From: Pisolithus tinctorius
Lineage: Eukaryota > Basidiomycota > Agaricomycetes > Boletales > Pisolithaceae
Reading direction: 5' to 3'
NCBI GenBank assembly: GCA_024663395.1
Contig: JANFAH010000002.1
Location: 1,860,001-1,924,000, forward strand
DNA length: 64,000 nucleotides
Part shown: positions 20,165 through 30,826 of the stretch, piece by piece
How the letters are laid out: each line of letters opens with the position of its first letter
Numbering within the stretch: position 1 is the stretch's first letter
The notes under the pieces: model-generated
The model's input: the letters and a program-made list of their open reading frames with translations, nothing else
The model's database searches: none
What the model was told of the DNA's origin: nothing
Program-made: the position numbers and the translations under genes

Positions 20165-21990
20165 TGTGAGTCAAAGTGTGGAAAGCTGGTATAAACCAAA
20201 TAAATCCAACACAAAAGACAAATAACGGTGAGTGGTGGTTTGCCTCTGTGGAACCTGGAGTGCAGAAAAACCTAAATGTGGGAGAGGACTTCAAGTAGAG
20301 GTGCTCCTGGCACAAGTCATTGATGAGTTACACAGGAGAAGATGAATGAATGCTGATTGAGAAGGGGATGCTGAACAAAGCAAGGGTGTTCAGCCAAAAG
20401 GACTCCTAGTGCAAGTTGATGTTGAGTTATGCAGGAGTAGTGGGATGACTAGGCAAAGACTGCTGACCAAGTGTGGGGTGGACTGCAGATGATGAAGGAT
20501 GGCAGATAGACTCTTCTGAATGAGCCTCAACTACCAAGTATACAAATGATGACAGATAGACCCCTTTGTGGAGCCTCAACTGTTGATGACAAGTTATGCT
20601 GGGAAGAACTGAACTGACTGACTGAATGCTTCTTGATTGCTTGGGGGTTGTAGCTAAGTACATGGGGGTTTATATACTGTGGGGGGAGCACAGCTTGTGA
20701 CAAACAAGGCACAAACACTTGGCAAGTAATGAGTAAGGACTGAGTAATCATGATGAGTAAGTGAGAAATGAAAAGTAAGCAAGCAAAGAAGATTGGTAAG
20801 TATTTGCAATGAACAAGTCAAGGATAGTCAAAACATCACAGAATGAGTCAAATAAAGTCAGAAACTGAGTAAGTGCACTGATATCACATTAGGGGGTGGT
20901 GATGCAAGTCAGATCTCGGTGGAGACATCTCTAGATCCAAAGATGGCATGACAGATGGATGGTGTTTCCAGATAGGGAAGTATTAATTCCAGAATTGAAG
21001 GGCATGAGTCAGGCATCAAAGGGGCTAGGGCATTGGGGGTCTGTGGGGCAATGGGAGCATAAGCAATCATGTCTCCCTCCCTTTCATCCTCTCAGTGAAG
21101 TTAACAAAAACTTCATGAACAGGGCTCTGATGGAGGAGAAGGGGGGATGTCTTCTGCTGGATCTTGCAGTAAGAAGGCAAGATGGACATCATACTCATCA
21201 TGAATGTGATCAGGGAGGCTGGAGAACAGTAGACTATGCTGTAGCTGTTACAATGTGGGAAGAATGATGGATGAGATTGGAATAAAGACAGTGCAGGGAG
21301 CAGGGAGGAATGATCCATATGCTTCACCAACTGGGGAGACTGAAACAACCACATAAGACCTTTCTAACTGAGTGACAGACCTGAGGCAACCAAAGAACAT
21401 CCTGCTGGAATTCATACTGACAAGGAGAACATGCTGACCAAGCTGCATGGGATGAGATGGGGCTGACAATGATGGGATGAACCAGGGGGCTTCAGGACAG
21501 AAGCTGGTGGGAACACCTGGCAGATATACATAGCCACTGTTTCTGGCAAATGAGACAAGCAAGATGATTGATGAAGAGGTGGCCATTATTGATGGACTTA
21601 GCAAAATGAGCATCTGATGGATGGAGTGCTGTAGAAATGCATAGGGTGTGAGGATCCTCTCCAAATTTGGAAGGCAGAATCATGTGGCTGAGCACTTTAA
21701 GCGAGTGTGAGAACAGAGTCAATATCTTTGGAAATGGTGGAGATACAATGAAAACTGGAATGCTGTATATGGGCACTAAAAACTTTTAATGTGCACTTAA
21801 CTCACTTCCTCTTTTCTCTTTAGCACTGACAACTCATTCTTGTGTGAAGGATGACTGTTAACATCCAGCAGTCTTTCTACACATGAGGCCTTTAGTCTTC
21901 ATCTGCATGGCATGGGCATTGCACACAACTCATTGACAAGTTAGGCAGAGTCAGCTGTAACCATGTCCACAACACCTTTGGTGTGTGACA
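20165..21990 (-). mobile_element. 1.8-kb solo LTR, family B, copy a
   Basis: On the minus strand the sequence runs from TGTCACACACCAAAGG to TTTGACTCACA, so it has TG...CA ends. It is nearly the same length and sequence as 29010-30826. No internal element sequence is attached, so it is a solo LTR. A promoter-like TATATAAAC lies near its 3' third (about 20670 on the minus strand). It interrupts the gypsy A integrase. Flanks are CCAGG on the left and CCAGC on the right, an imperfect duplication. Open frames inside it are not genes. Confidence 0.85.
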
Positions 21991-22402
21991 CCAGCCTTCC
22001 AAGAAGCTCTCAGAGAAGAACCTTGGACCATATCTGGTCATAGCCCAGGCTGGTACCCACTTGTTCACACTGTGCCTGCCAGACTCAATGCGCAGAGTAC
22101 ATCTGGTCTTTCACATTTCTCAACCCAAGCCAGCCATCCCTAATACCATCCCAAACCAGACTCAACCACCACCCCCACCAGTCAAGGTCAACAGTGAGTT
22201 AGAGCTCAAGGTGGCTGAAATCCTTGACTCCAAGGTTGACTGGTGTCACCAGTGTTGGTTACAGTAGTTAGTCCAGTGGACTGGCCACAAAGGGACCAAT
22301 GAAGAAACCACTTGGGTACTCACTACTGAGCTTGACAATGCCTCTGAACTTGTACAAGAGTTCCATTTCTGCTACCCCACTAAACCCAGCCCTTTCCAAT
22401 GA
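21991..22402 (+). pseudogene. Gypsy 'A' integrase C-terminus and chromodomain
   Basis: The frame reads PSKKLSEKNLGPYLVI, then HLVFHISQPKP, then a chromodomain-type end (EILDSKVD, VQWTGHKG, NEETTWV, ELVQEFHFCYP). This is the usual C-terminus of fungal chromoviruses, where the chromodomain directs integration to heterochromatin. One in-frame TAG interrupts the chromodomain. CpG is nearly absent. The fragment completes the host gene of the KDZ insertion. Confidence 0.85.
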
Positions 22403-22755
22403 GGACTGGCTTTGACTGGCCTCAGTTTCTGTTCTGTTCTCTATCAGTATATAGTTTCTTTTGATTCCCTACTTGCCTTGTTCCCTTCTTCTTTCTTGTT
22501 CTCTCTCAATCTGTTGTACAAGGCTGAGACCAGATGCTGGACCTATGACATTCACAAAAGAAGCAGGCCATTACACTATGGTGGCTACTCAGCCATGGGC
22601 TTGTCTTCCCCCTTGGCCTCCTCTTCCTCACCCTTGGCCTGCAGCCACTATGCTTCCTCATGCAGTTCATCTGAGTTGAGCTCAGATGAGCCCAAGTCCA
22701 AGGGGGTGACTGCCACCCTGAAGCCATAAGACTCATCAATTATGGCCTTGAGCAT
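22403..22755 (+). other. Probable 3' region of gypsy A
   Basis: A pyrimidine-rich stretch, then a serine/proline-rich open frame (SSPLASSSSPLA). I do not recognise it. It ends at the TGTCACACACC start of the next family-B LTR. Confidence 0.4.
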
Positions 22756-23031
22756 TGTCACACACCAAAGGTGTTTGGTGAGGTGGACATGGATGCAGCT
22801 GATGAATGGAGATGAAGACCATAGCCCTCATGTGAAGAAGGACAGCCAGAAATGTTGGCAGTCATCCCTCACACAAGAACAAGTCATCAATGCCAAAGAA
22901 AAAGAAAGGGAGCAAGTTAAGTGCCAATGAAAATTCTTAAGCACCCATGTACAGCATTCCAGTTTTCAATGTATCTCCACCAATTTTGCAGATACTGACA
23001 CCATTCCCACACTTGCTTGTAGTGCTCAGCC
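22756..23031 (+). mobile_element. Family-B LTR, copy b (5' 276 bp only)
   Basis: Begins TGTCACACACCAAAGGTG and matches the first 270 bp of the subfamily represented by 26750-28566. It stops at GTGCTCAGCC, where reversed family-C sequence begins. The 3' half of the same subfamily in the same orientation appears at 43958-44845, so the two are probably halves of one LTR, with about 670 bp missing. Confidence 0.75.
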
Positions 23032-23141
23032 TCACCACCCAGTGGTCAGATTTGCTTCAGACTTTGACTGCTGTACTCCACAGCCCAACCCACTCCTACT
23101 CTGCCCTAAGAGGAAGTCAGGGGTGTTGTCTGACTTTGACA
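23032..23141 (-). mobile_element. Decayed family-C LTR fragment (reversed)
   Basis: The reverse complement matches the first about 110 bp of the intact LTR at 23885-24699. It ends exactly at that LTR's terminus (TTTGACA). All nine CpGs of the intact copy are TpG or CpA here. Confidence 0.85.
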
Positions 23142-23194
23142 ATATGGTACACTTTGTACATGTGAGCTTGAGACAACCCAACTACAGCCTTACA
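23142..23194 (+). repeat. Gypsy D 5' LTR, last 53 bp
   Basis: Matches the end of the 3' LTR (43905-43957) with a few transitions and ends CAGCCTTACA. The rest of this LTR is missing, replaced by the reversed family-C fragment. Confidence 0.85.
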
Positions 23195-23879
23195 ATTTTT
23201 TGAAGTGTGTTAATGAGTATTCACAATGACATGTACAACCCACTCTTATGCACAAGCAATGGTGACAAAACCACCCAACAGAGGGGGTGACCCCCCTCCA
23301 GACAAACATAATTGTCAGAAAGAAAATGGACCTCCTGAGGTCTGAAAGGATAAGAAAAAGAAACAGAAAGAGGATCCAACCTCAAGGATCACAGTGCAGG
23401 GCACTAGTCAAGAAGTGGGTGCTATGTGCCCTGAAAATGAAGCACCCATGCCTGGAGAGTTCCAAGTGTCAGTAACAATGGAAGAAAGTACCAAGAGAGG
23501 TATGAGGGAAGTGAGTCTGGCAGAGTTATTCATTCAAGTGATGAGTCCATTGACCCCTCAACCATCTGAATTAGAGAACTCATGGGTGATGCACAACCTG
23601 AACAATCCTCAGGATATCAAGAACCCCTTAAATCAAGTGTACATTGAAGGCAAGATGCCCTCAATGAGAGAACTTGATGAGGACATTCCTCTTGATCCTT
23701 GGGTAGCCTTAGTGGCTATGAATGAATTTCTGGAAAATATCCAGCAGCAATGGAGGGACTACAGGTACAGACCTGATAGCTTCCATAACCATGGGATAGA
23801 CCCAGGTGAGCATCATGGCAATACAATAGAGCATATCAGACAAGCACTCACAATAGAGAACCTTGAGGAGCAAACAGTA

Positions 23880-23884
23880 GGGCT
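23880..23884. repeat. Target duplication GGGCT, left copy
   Basis: GGGCT at 23880-23884 is repeated at 24700-24704, directly flanking the family-C solo LTR. Confidence 0.9.
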
Positions 23885-24699
23885 TGTCAAGGTCAGACAA
23901 CACCCCCGGCTCCTTCTTAGGGCGGAGTTGGAGCGGGTTGGGCTGCGGAGTACAGCGGTCAAAGTCCGAAGCGAATCCGACCACTGGGTGGCGAGATATT
24001 CGACGAACAGTGAGCGGAAGGGTATGAAGGAAAGTTTCAGAGGCTGAGGTCGGAGTCGGAGCCGGAGGTTAGAGGTCGGAGGTCGGATGAGAGGGCGTTG
24101 GGTTCAGCTAGTGCGCTGCCCCCTTGCGCGAGCTCAGCCCTCGTATTTCAGAGGTGGAGCGGACTCAGAGGAAGTGGAGACGAAACTCCGGAGGGGACTG
24201 AGAGGGAGTCGAAGGTGGGGACCTTATTCGATATTCGTACTGATTACATCGGAGTACTACGTGGCCTTATATACGATGTAGGTCAAGGGCGGTGCAGTAC
24301 GGAATGTAAACCAATAAGTGTATAGTGGGTTAGAGTCCTTCCGACACAAGGGATAGAGGGTAGGGATGACGGGGACCTTAACTGAGACAAGGAAACTACT
24401 ACAATGAGGAAGAGAGGGTAAATACCGAAGGAGCGGAAGAATGGAGAAAACCGACACGAGGGCGGAACCCTATCTAGAATGCAGGGCCGCAAGTCCGACA
24501 GCCCACGTGACCAACCTTAGGGCGGAGTTGAGCGGAGTTGGTCAGAACATGGACGGGAGACCTCGGAGAGGTGTGGAGATGTGTCGGGAGGGTCGGAGTT
24601 GCACGGGAACACGTCGGAGGAGGGCAGAGAAGCGCGGGAACATGTCGGAAGAGGGCGGAGTAGGTGTTAGGGGCTTACACTGGTGTCATGGCCATGACA
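23885..24699 (+). mobile_element. Family-C solo LTR, 815 bp, CpG-rich
   Basis: Starts TGTCAAGGTC and ends CATGACA (TGTCA/TGACA terminal inverted repeat). It is flanked by perfect GGGCT duplications and inserted in gypsy D gag. It is full of CGGAG motifs and stands out sharply from its CpG-poor surroundings, so it is the youngest piece in this part. A TATA-like CCTTATATACG lies at about 24264. No coding content; frames inside are chance. Confidence 0.9.
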
Positions 24700-26749
24700 G
24701 GGCTAGCAGCTCAGACACTAGGACAGCAACAAAGAGGGAAGAGGTAACTCCTCCTGCCCTGCAGGATAGACCTGCCTCAAGAGAAATTCATACAAATGAA
24801 CAAGAACATTGTTCAACACAGGGGTATTTAACCCCAGGAAGGCTACCAACAGGGTGAAGCTTTAGTGCCCCAGTCAGAAGTAGAGGCAACAGGAGCAGTC
24901 TCACTCCTAGCATGCCAAATCAACTGGTATATCTGTCTGGGCAAAACTCAGACATCATTCACCATATGTATGGAACTAGAAGAGGAACAGCTATCTTCCA
25001 TCAGATGGCATGAGACTGTGCTATTGTGGTGAGGAACACAGTCAGAGGTGGACCCCTGGATGACAGAGGACCCCCTGACAATGATGGAGATAGTGATGGG
25101 GAGGATTGGAATCCCCCATAAAGGAGTGAAGATCATGGACATCCCTATCTGGGATGAGGGAATGGACTGCTAAGGGACAGCCCCCCTGAAGGAAGGAATC
25201 ATAGGGGAGGCCCACCAGGAGGTGGTTTCTCTGGAGGAGATCCAAGCTTCCCTGGAGGGGATTTCCCCTCCAATGACAAAGATGATGACAATCATTATGG
25301 TCATGGAGGTCATGGGGGAGGCCCCACAAGAGGTCAGGGAAATCAACCTAATTACTTAAGGGGATTTACCCCAGGAAATACAAGATATATTGACTTCATG
25401 CAAAACAGGTATGCTCAGCATATCTGGGAGCAAGTGGGCCAGCCCACAGGACAATTGGGACCCAAGGTTAAAGCCATGGGTGTCCCAAAGCCAGGGAAAT
25501 ATAAAGGCCAGGACAACCTTGAGGAGTTCAACAACTGGCTAGGACAGCTGCTCAAGTACTTCTGTATGTTCAAAGTGACAGACCCAGACTGCAACACAGA
25601 CAGGGTACTGTACACCTATGCATACTTGGAGGGGTTGGCCTCCCAATGGTATGACCAGGAGGTCAAATCCCCTAACAGGCAGATTAGGGACTGGTCCTTT
25701 GAGGACCTGATTTGTGGACTCTTCAAACAATTCATCCATGAAGCATCTGTACAGAATGTGGCTGATCAATTCAACCACACTAGATATGAACATGAGAAAG
25801 GGGCTCTCACATTCTACAATGACCTAAAATGTCACACACACAGAATGGTGCAACCTCCAGATGATTATTCATTCTGGAGGAAGTTCTTGTGCATATTACC
25901 ACATACAATAATCAAAAGCATATTTGAAGCTCACAGAATCTCCGCTGAGCACTTGATGATTGAGGAGATCCTCAAAGAAGTGTGCTGCATGGAAACAGCA
26001 CAAAAAGCCTTAAATATGCATATGAGATCGAGCCACAACAGCTCTGAGGGAAATCCTTCCAAGGACAAAGTGGTTCATACTCACACAGGAGGAAGGGTGA
26101 TCATAACCCTTCAACAAATGAGAACTTTAAGTACATAAAGAAAGGGGACACCCTTTATTGACAAAAGATGAATCCCCCCTCAAAGGCAAATAAATTCATA
26201 AAGAGGGATGGCTCAGACCATCAATCTTGTCAGAAAGAGCAGAATCACTCATATGATAAGGGGAAGCAACCCCAGAAATTCCTAACAGGTATCACCTGCT
26301 ACAATTGCAACTGAGAAGGCCACATGGTGCCAAGTTGTCCCCTTCCTCACAAGGATAAGGGCAGAGCCATGGCTATATGCAGTTGACATCCAAGAGGATG
26401 CAGAGCATGAACATGCATGCATAGAGGACAAAGTAGAGGAAGTACCAAACAACCCTGACAACCATGAGGTAGTACAGGCATATGAGGGAAATACAGGGGT
26501 TGCCCCAAAAAATACAGAGTTGGCAGAACCCAACAAACTTATCAATACCTTCAAGACATACTCAGAGGTAGACGAGGAAGATGAGCCAGTAGCATATCTT
26601 GGCACAATGGACCCTGAAGATGAACCTCTTGAGGAAGAGGTGGTCTATTGCATGTCAATATGCACAGAAGTTCTGGAAGGGCAGATGCCCTCCAAGGGCA
26701 ATGCCCTGATGCAAGAGGATGATCCTCTGATATGAGAAGACAGTCCCAG

Positions 26750-28566
26750 TGTGAGCCAAAGTGTGGTTCAGTGGTGGAAACCAACCAAAACCAACACAAA
26801 AGACAATGACAGCAAGTGGTGGTGTGCCTATGCAGTACCTAGATGTTAGAACCTTTGATTTGGATGGGTTTTTGTGAGCTACAACACTCAAAAATGGGTG
26901 CTGAGGGTTGGGGGTGCTCCTGACAAAGAAGGAGCAGGAATGCAAGAGGATGTAATGGGGTAGACTGCTGTCAGCCTACAGAAGGATGGAGGATGACTTA
27001 ATTTGGTGTCCTAAGCTGCACTGAGCTCAGGGAGGACTTGGAGTGAAGCTGATAGATGATAGATGATTATAAGCAAAGCAGACAATTGTTAGACCCTTAA
27101 TAAAGTCTCAACTATTGAGGCTGATGAATGAATTACTGAGTGATGATAAAATGTGAGCAAGAGGGGCTCTCTGATGTCTCCTTATTCAGCTATCTAAGTA
27201 CAGTGATTTATATACAGTACAGGGGCACTGCCTATGGAAAACAAGGTGAAAACACTTGGTAAGTGATTGGTAACTGATGAGTAAGGAATGTAAGTGATGG
27301 GTAATCATCTTAGAAAGCATTGGTGGGCATTGGTAAGGATAAGTAAGCCAAAAAGTGAAGAATCAGTAAGCATGGTCAAAAGATTGGTAAGTATTGGCAA
27401 TAGGTGAGTCAAGGACAGTCAGAATGTCAAAGTATGAGTCAAGTAATGTCAGGAACTGGGAAAGCACACTAGAATCACATTAGGGGGATGCTGTGCATGT
27501 CACATCTTGAAGAAATCACTTCTAGGCCAAGGTGGGATGACAGAGAGGCAGTGCTGATCTGATGCCAATATAGTACATCCAAAAGTGGACAGGGTGAGTC
27601 AGATGTCAACAGGAGTCAAGCTTTGGGGGTCTGTGGGGTGACAGGAGCATAGGGGATTGCAACTTCCCCCACCCCCCCCCAAACCATCCTCTCAGTGAAG
27701 CAAATAAAAACTTCATGAATGAGGCTCTGTTGGAGGAGAGGATGAAGGGGGAGCATCTTCTGCTGTATCTTGCAATAAGGAGGCAAGATGTGCATCATAC
27801 TCATCATGGATGCAATCAGGGAGAGTGGAGAACAGTAGATTATACTGTAGCTGTCACAATTTTGGAAGAATGATGGATGAGACTGGTATGAAGACATTGC
27901 AGGGAGCAGGGAGGAAGGATCCATATGCTTCTTGGGCTGGAGAGACTGAAATGACCACATAAGACCTTTCCAAGCAAATGACAGACCTGAGGCAACCAAA
28001 GAACATCCTCTTAGAGGTCATACTGACAAAAAGAATGTGCTGTCCAAGCTGGATGGGCTGAGAGGGGGCAGATGAGGATGGGATGTACCAGGATGTTTCA
28101 GGACAGAAGCTGGTAGGAACTCCTGGTAGATATACATAGCCATGGTCCCTAGCAAAGGGGACAAGCAAAATGATTGATGTGGAGGTGGCCATATCAGAAG
28201 AATTAGCAAAATGAGTGTCTTTTGGAGGGAGTGCTGTAGAAACATGTGGAGTGTGCAGATCCTCTCCAATTTTGGAAGGTAGGATCATGTGGCTGAGCAC
28301 TACAAGCAAGTGTGGGAATGATTTTGGTATCTGCAGAAATGGCAGAGATATGTTGGAAACTGGAATGCCATACACAGGTGCCTAAGAATTTTAACTGGTG
28401 CCTAACTCACTTCCTTCCTTTTTCTTTGGCATTGACAACTTCTTCTTGTGTGAGGGATGACTGCCAACATTCCTGGCTGTCCTTCTTCGCATGAGGGCTA
28501 TGGTCTTCATCTCCATTCATCAGCTGTATCCCTGTCCACCTCACCAAACACCTGTGGTGTGTGACA
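26750..28566 (-). mobile_element. 1.8-kb solo LTR, family B, copy c
   Basis: 1817 bp. On the minus strand it starts TGTCACACACC and ends TTTGGCTCACA. It sits within gypsy D between gag and the stretch at 28567. Flanks are CCAG and CCAT, an imperfect 4-bp duplication. It belongs to the same subfamily as the halves at 22756 and 43958. It contains TATATAAATCAC near 27205 (minus). Confidence 0.85.
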
Positions 28567-29009
28567 CCATGCCCAAATGGAGGGGCATGGCCTGAGCATC
28601 AATCACATTCAGTGTGCAATACATGCAATGGCTAGTTGCATCAGGTCCCTCAAAGCACAACAAGTACAAGCATTGTGTGATATCCAACACTTGCACACAA
28701 CCGTGCAGACCAGGAATGATATTCCTGGGGAGCTGTATGATCAGCTCCATACAAGTGAACATTGCATAAGTCATCCTAACCCAAATAACAATGAAGTCAG
28801 GATATACCCTGATGATATGGTGGTGGAAACACCACACAGAGATATAATCATCAAGGGACATCACATCCATGATAACCCACATATGGCTGCAATGGATTTG
28901 CAACCAATAGCAAAGCCACTGACACACACTTTTCAGTATGTGATGCATACTAAGCAGGAAGCAGGAACCCACCCACAAATCACACCAGAATTGCACATGT
29001 GTGTAATGG
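28567..29009 (+). pseudogene. Gypsy D gag-pro linker region
   Basis: The frame from 28577 (SINHIQCAIHAMASCIRSL...) runs without a stop to MCVM at 29009. It continues in phase as VDTTLNGCKAY after the family-B LTR at 29010-30826 and one ATGG copy are removed. It therefore belongs to gypsy D, between nucleocapsid and protease. No domain recognised. Confidence 0.7.
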
Positions 29010-30826
29010 TGTCACACACCAAAGGTGTTGTGGACATGGTTACAGCTGACTCTGCCTAACTTGTTGACGAGTTGCACACAATGCCCATGCCATGCAGATG
29101 AAGATTAAAGGCCTCATGTGTGGAAAGACTGCTGGACAAAGTCAGTTAAGCATGCATTAAAAAGTTTTTAGCACCCATGTATGGCATTCCAGTTTTCATC
29201 ATATCTCCACCATTTCCAAAGATATCGACTCCATTCTCACACTCGCTTAAAGTGCTCAGCCACATGATTCTGCCTTCCAAATTTGGAGAGGATCCTCACA
29301 CCCTATGCATTTCTACAGCACTCCATCCATCAGATGCTCATTTTGCTAAGTCCATCAATAATGGCCACCTCTTCATCAATCATCTTGCTTGTCTCATTTG
29401 CCAGAAACAGTGGCTATGTATATCTGCCAGGTGTTCCCACCAGCTTCTGTCCTGAAGCCCCCTGGTTCATCCCATCATTGTCAGCCCCATCTCATCCCAT
29501 GCAGCTTGGTCAGCATGTTCTCCTTGTCAGTATGACTTCCAGAAGGACATTCTTTGGTTGCCTCAGGTCTGTCACTCAGTTAGAAAGGTCTTATGTGGTT
29601 GTTTTGGTCTCCCCTCTTGATGAACCATATGGATTGTTCCTCCCTGCTCCCTGCACTGTCTTTATTCCAATCTTGTCCATCATTCTCCCCACATTGTGAC
29701 AGCTGCAGCATAATTTACTGTTCTCCAGCCTCCCTGATTGCATCCATGACAAGTATGACATGCATCTTGCCTTCTTACTGCAAGATCCAGCAGAAGACAT
29801 CCCCCCTTCTCCTTCTCCTTCAGCAGAGCCCCATCCATGAAGCTTTGTCAACTTTGCTGAGAGGATGAAAGGGAGGGAGACATGATTGTGTATGCTCCCA
29901 TTGCCCCACAGACCCCCAACACCCTAGCCCCTTTGACACCTGACTCATGCCCTTCAATTCTGGAATTAATACTTCCCTATCTGGAAACACCATCCATCTG
30001 TCATGCCATCTTTGGATCTAGAGATGTCTCTGCTGAGATCTGACTTGCATTGCCACCCCCTAATGTGATATCAGGGTGCTTACTCAGTTTCTGACTCCAT
30101 TTGACTCATTCTGTGATATTTTGACTATCCTTGACTTGTTTATTGCCAATACTTACCAATCCTCTTTGCTTGCTTACTTTTCATTTCTTGCTTACTCATC
30201 ATGATTACCCAGTCCTTACTCATTACTTACCAAGTGTTTGTGCCTTGTTTGTCACAAGCTGTGCTCCCCCCACAGTATATAAACCCCCATGTACTTAGCT
30301 ACAACCCCAGTGAAGAAGCAGTCCAGGAGTCATTCAGTCAGTCAGTTCAGCTCTCAGTGCATACCTCATCATCAACAGTTGAGACTCATTTGGAAGAGTC
30401 TATCTGTCTTCATTCATATCATTGGTAGTTGAGGCTCCACAAAGGGGTCTATCTACCTCCATCATCTATCTGAAGCTTTATCCCCATGCTTAGTCAGCAC
30501 ATACACTTAGTCATTCCTCCACTCCTGCATAACTTGTCATTGACTTGCACCAGGAGCATGTTTTATTGAAGTTCATCATTCCAGAGGTCCTTTCAGCTGA
30601 ACACCTTCACTCTGTTCAGCATCCCCTGTCCAGTCATCACTTGCTTGTCTACTCCTGCATAACTTGTCAACAACTTGCACCAGGAGCACTCTACTTGAAG
30701 TCCCCCCCCCCCACATCAGGTTTTTCTGCCCACCAGGTTCTGCAGAGGCAAACCACCACTTGCTTCTATTTGTCTTTTGTGTTGGACTTGGTTGGTTTTT
30801 ACCACCTTTCCTCACTTTGACTCACA
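29010..30826 (+). mobile_element. 1.8-kb solo LTR, family B, copy d
   Basis: 1817 bp, TGTCACACACC to TTTGACTCACA, flanked by perfect 4-bp duplications ATGG (29006-29009 and 30827-30830). TATATAAACCCCC at about 30280 lies in a promoter-like position. It is almost identical to the reversed copy at 20165-21990. There is no primer-binding site or internal region, hence a solo LTR. Confidence 0.9.

Larger units (their letters stand above)
23259..26749 (+). pseudogene. Gypsy D gag (interrupted)
   Basis: Starts with a lysine-rich segment, then MRELDEDIPLDPWVALVAMN. After the family-C LTR the frame resumes with SSDTRTATKREE, then a glycine/aspartate-rich linker. From about 25398 comes the capsid region (PGKYKGQDNLEEFNNWL, YLEGLASQWYDQEV, NVADQFNHTRYE), typical of retrotransposon gag. 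A CCHC zinc knuckle at about 26290 reads CYNCN-stop-EGHMVPSC: the stop replaces the residue after CN, an Arg in intact knuckles. Another TGA follows PPEV near the start. Capsid and nucleocapsid roles follow from the family. Confidence 0.8.

Noticed and set aside
20959..21776. Frames of 90-140 codons inside the family-B LTRs (also 27616-28375 and 29169-29868)
   Set aside because: The same frames recur in all copies, lie within solo LTRs, have no recognisable domain and no consistent start; treated as chance frames.
28577..29059. Independent 160-codon gene between two LTRs
   Set aside because: Its frame continues directly into the gypsy D protease once the LTR and one ATGG are removed, so it is part of gypsy D; the last codons reach into the LTR by chance.
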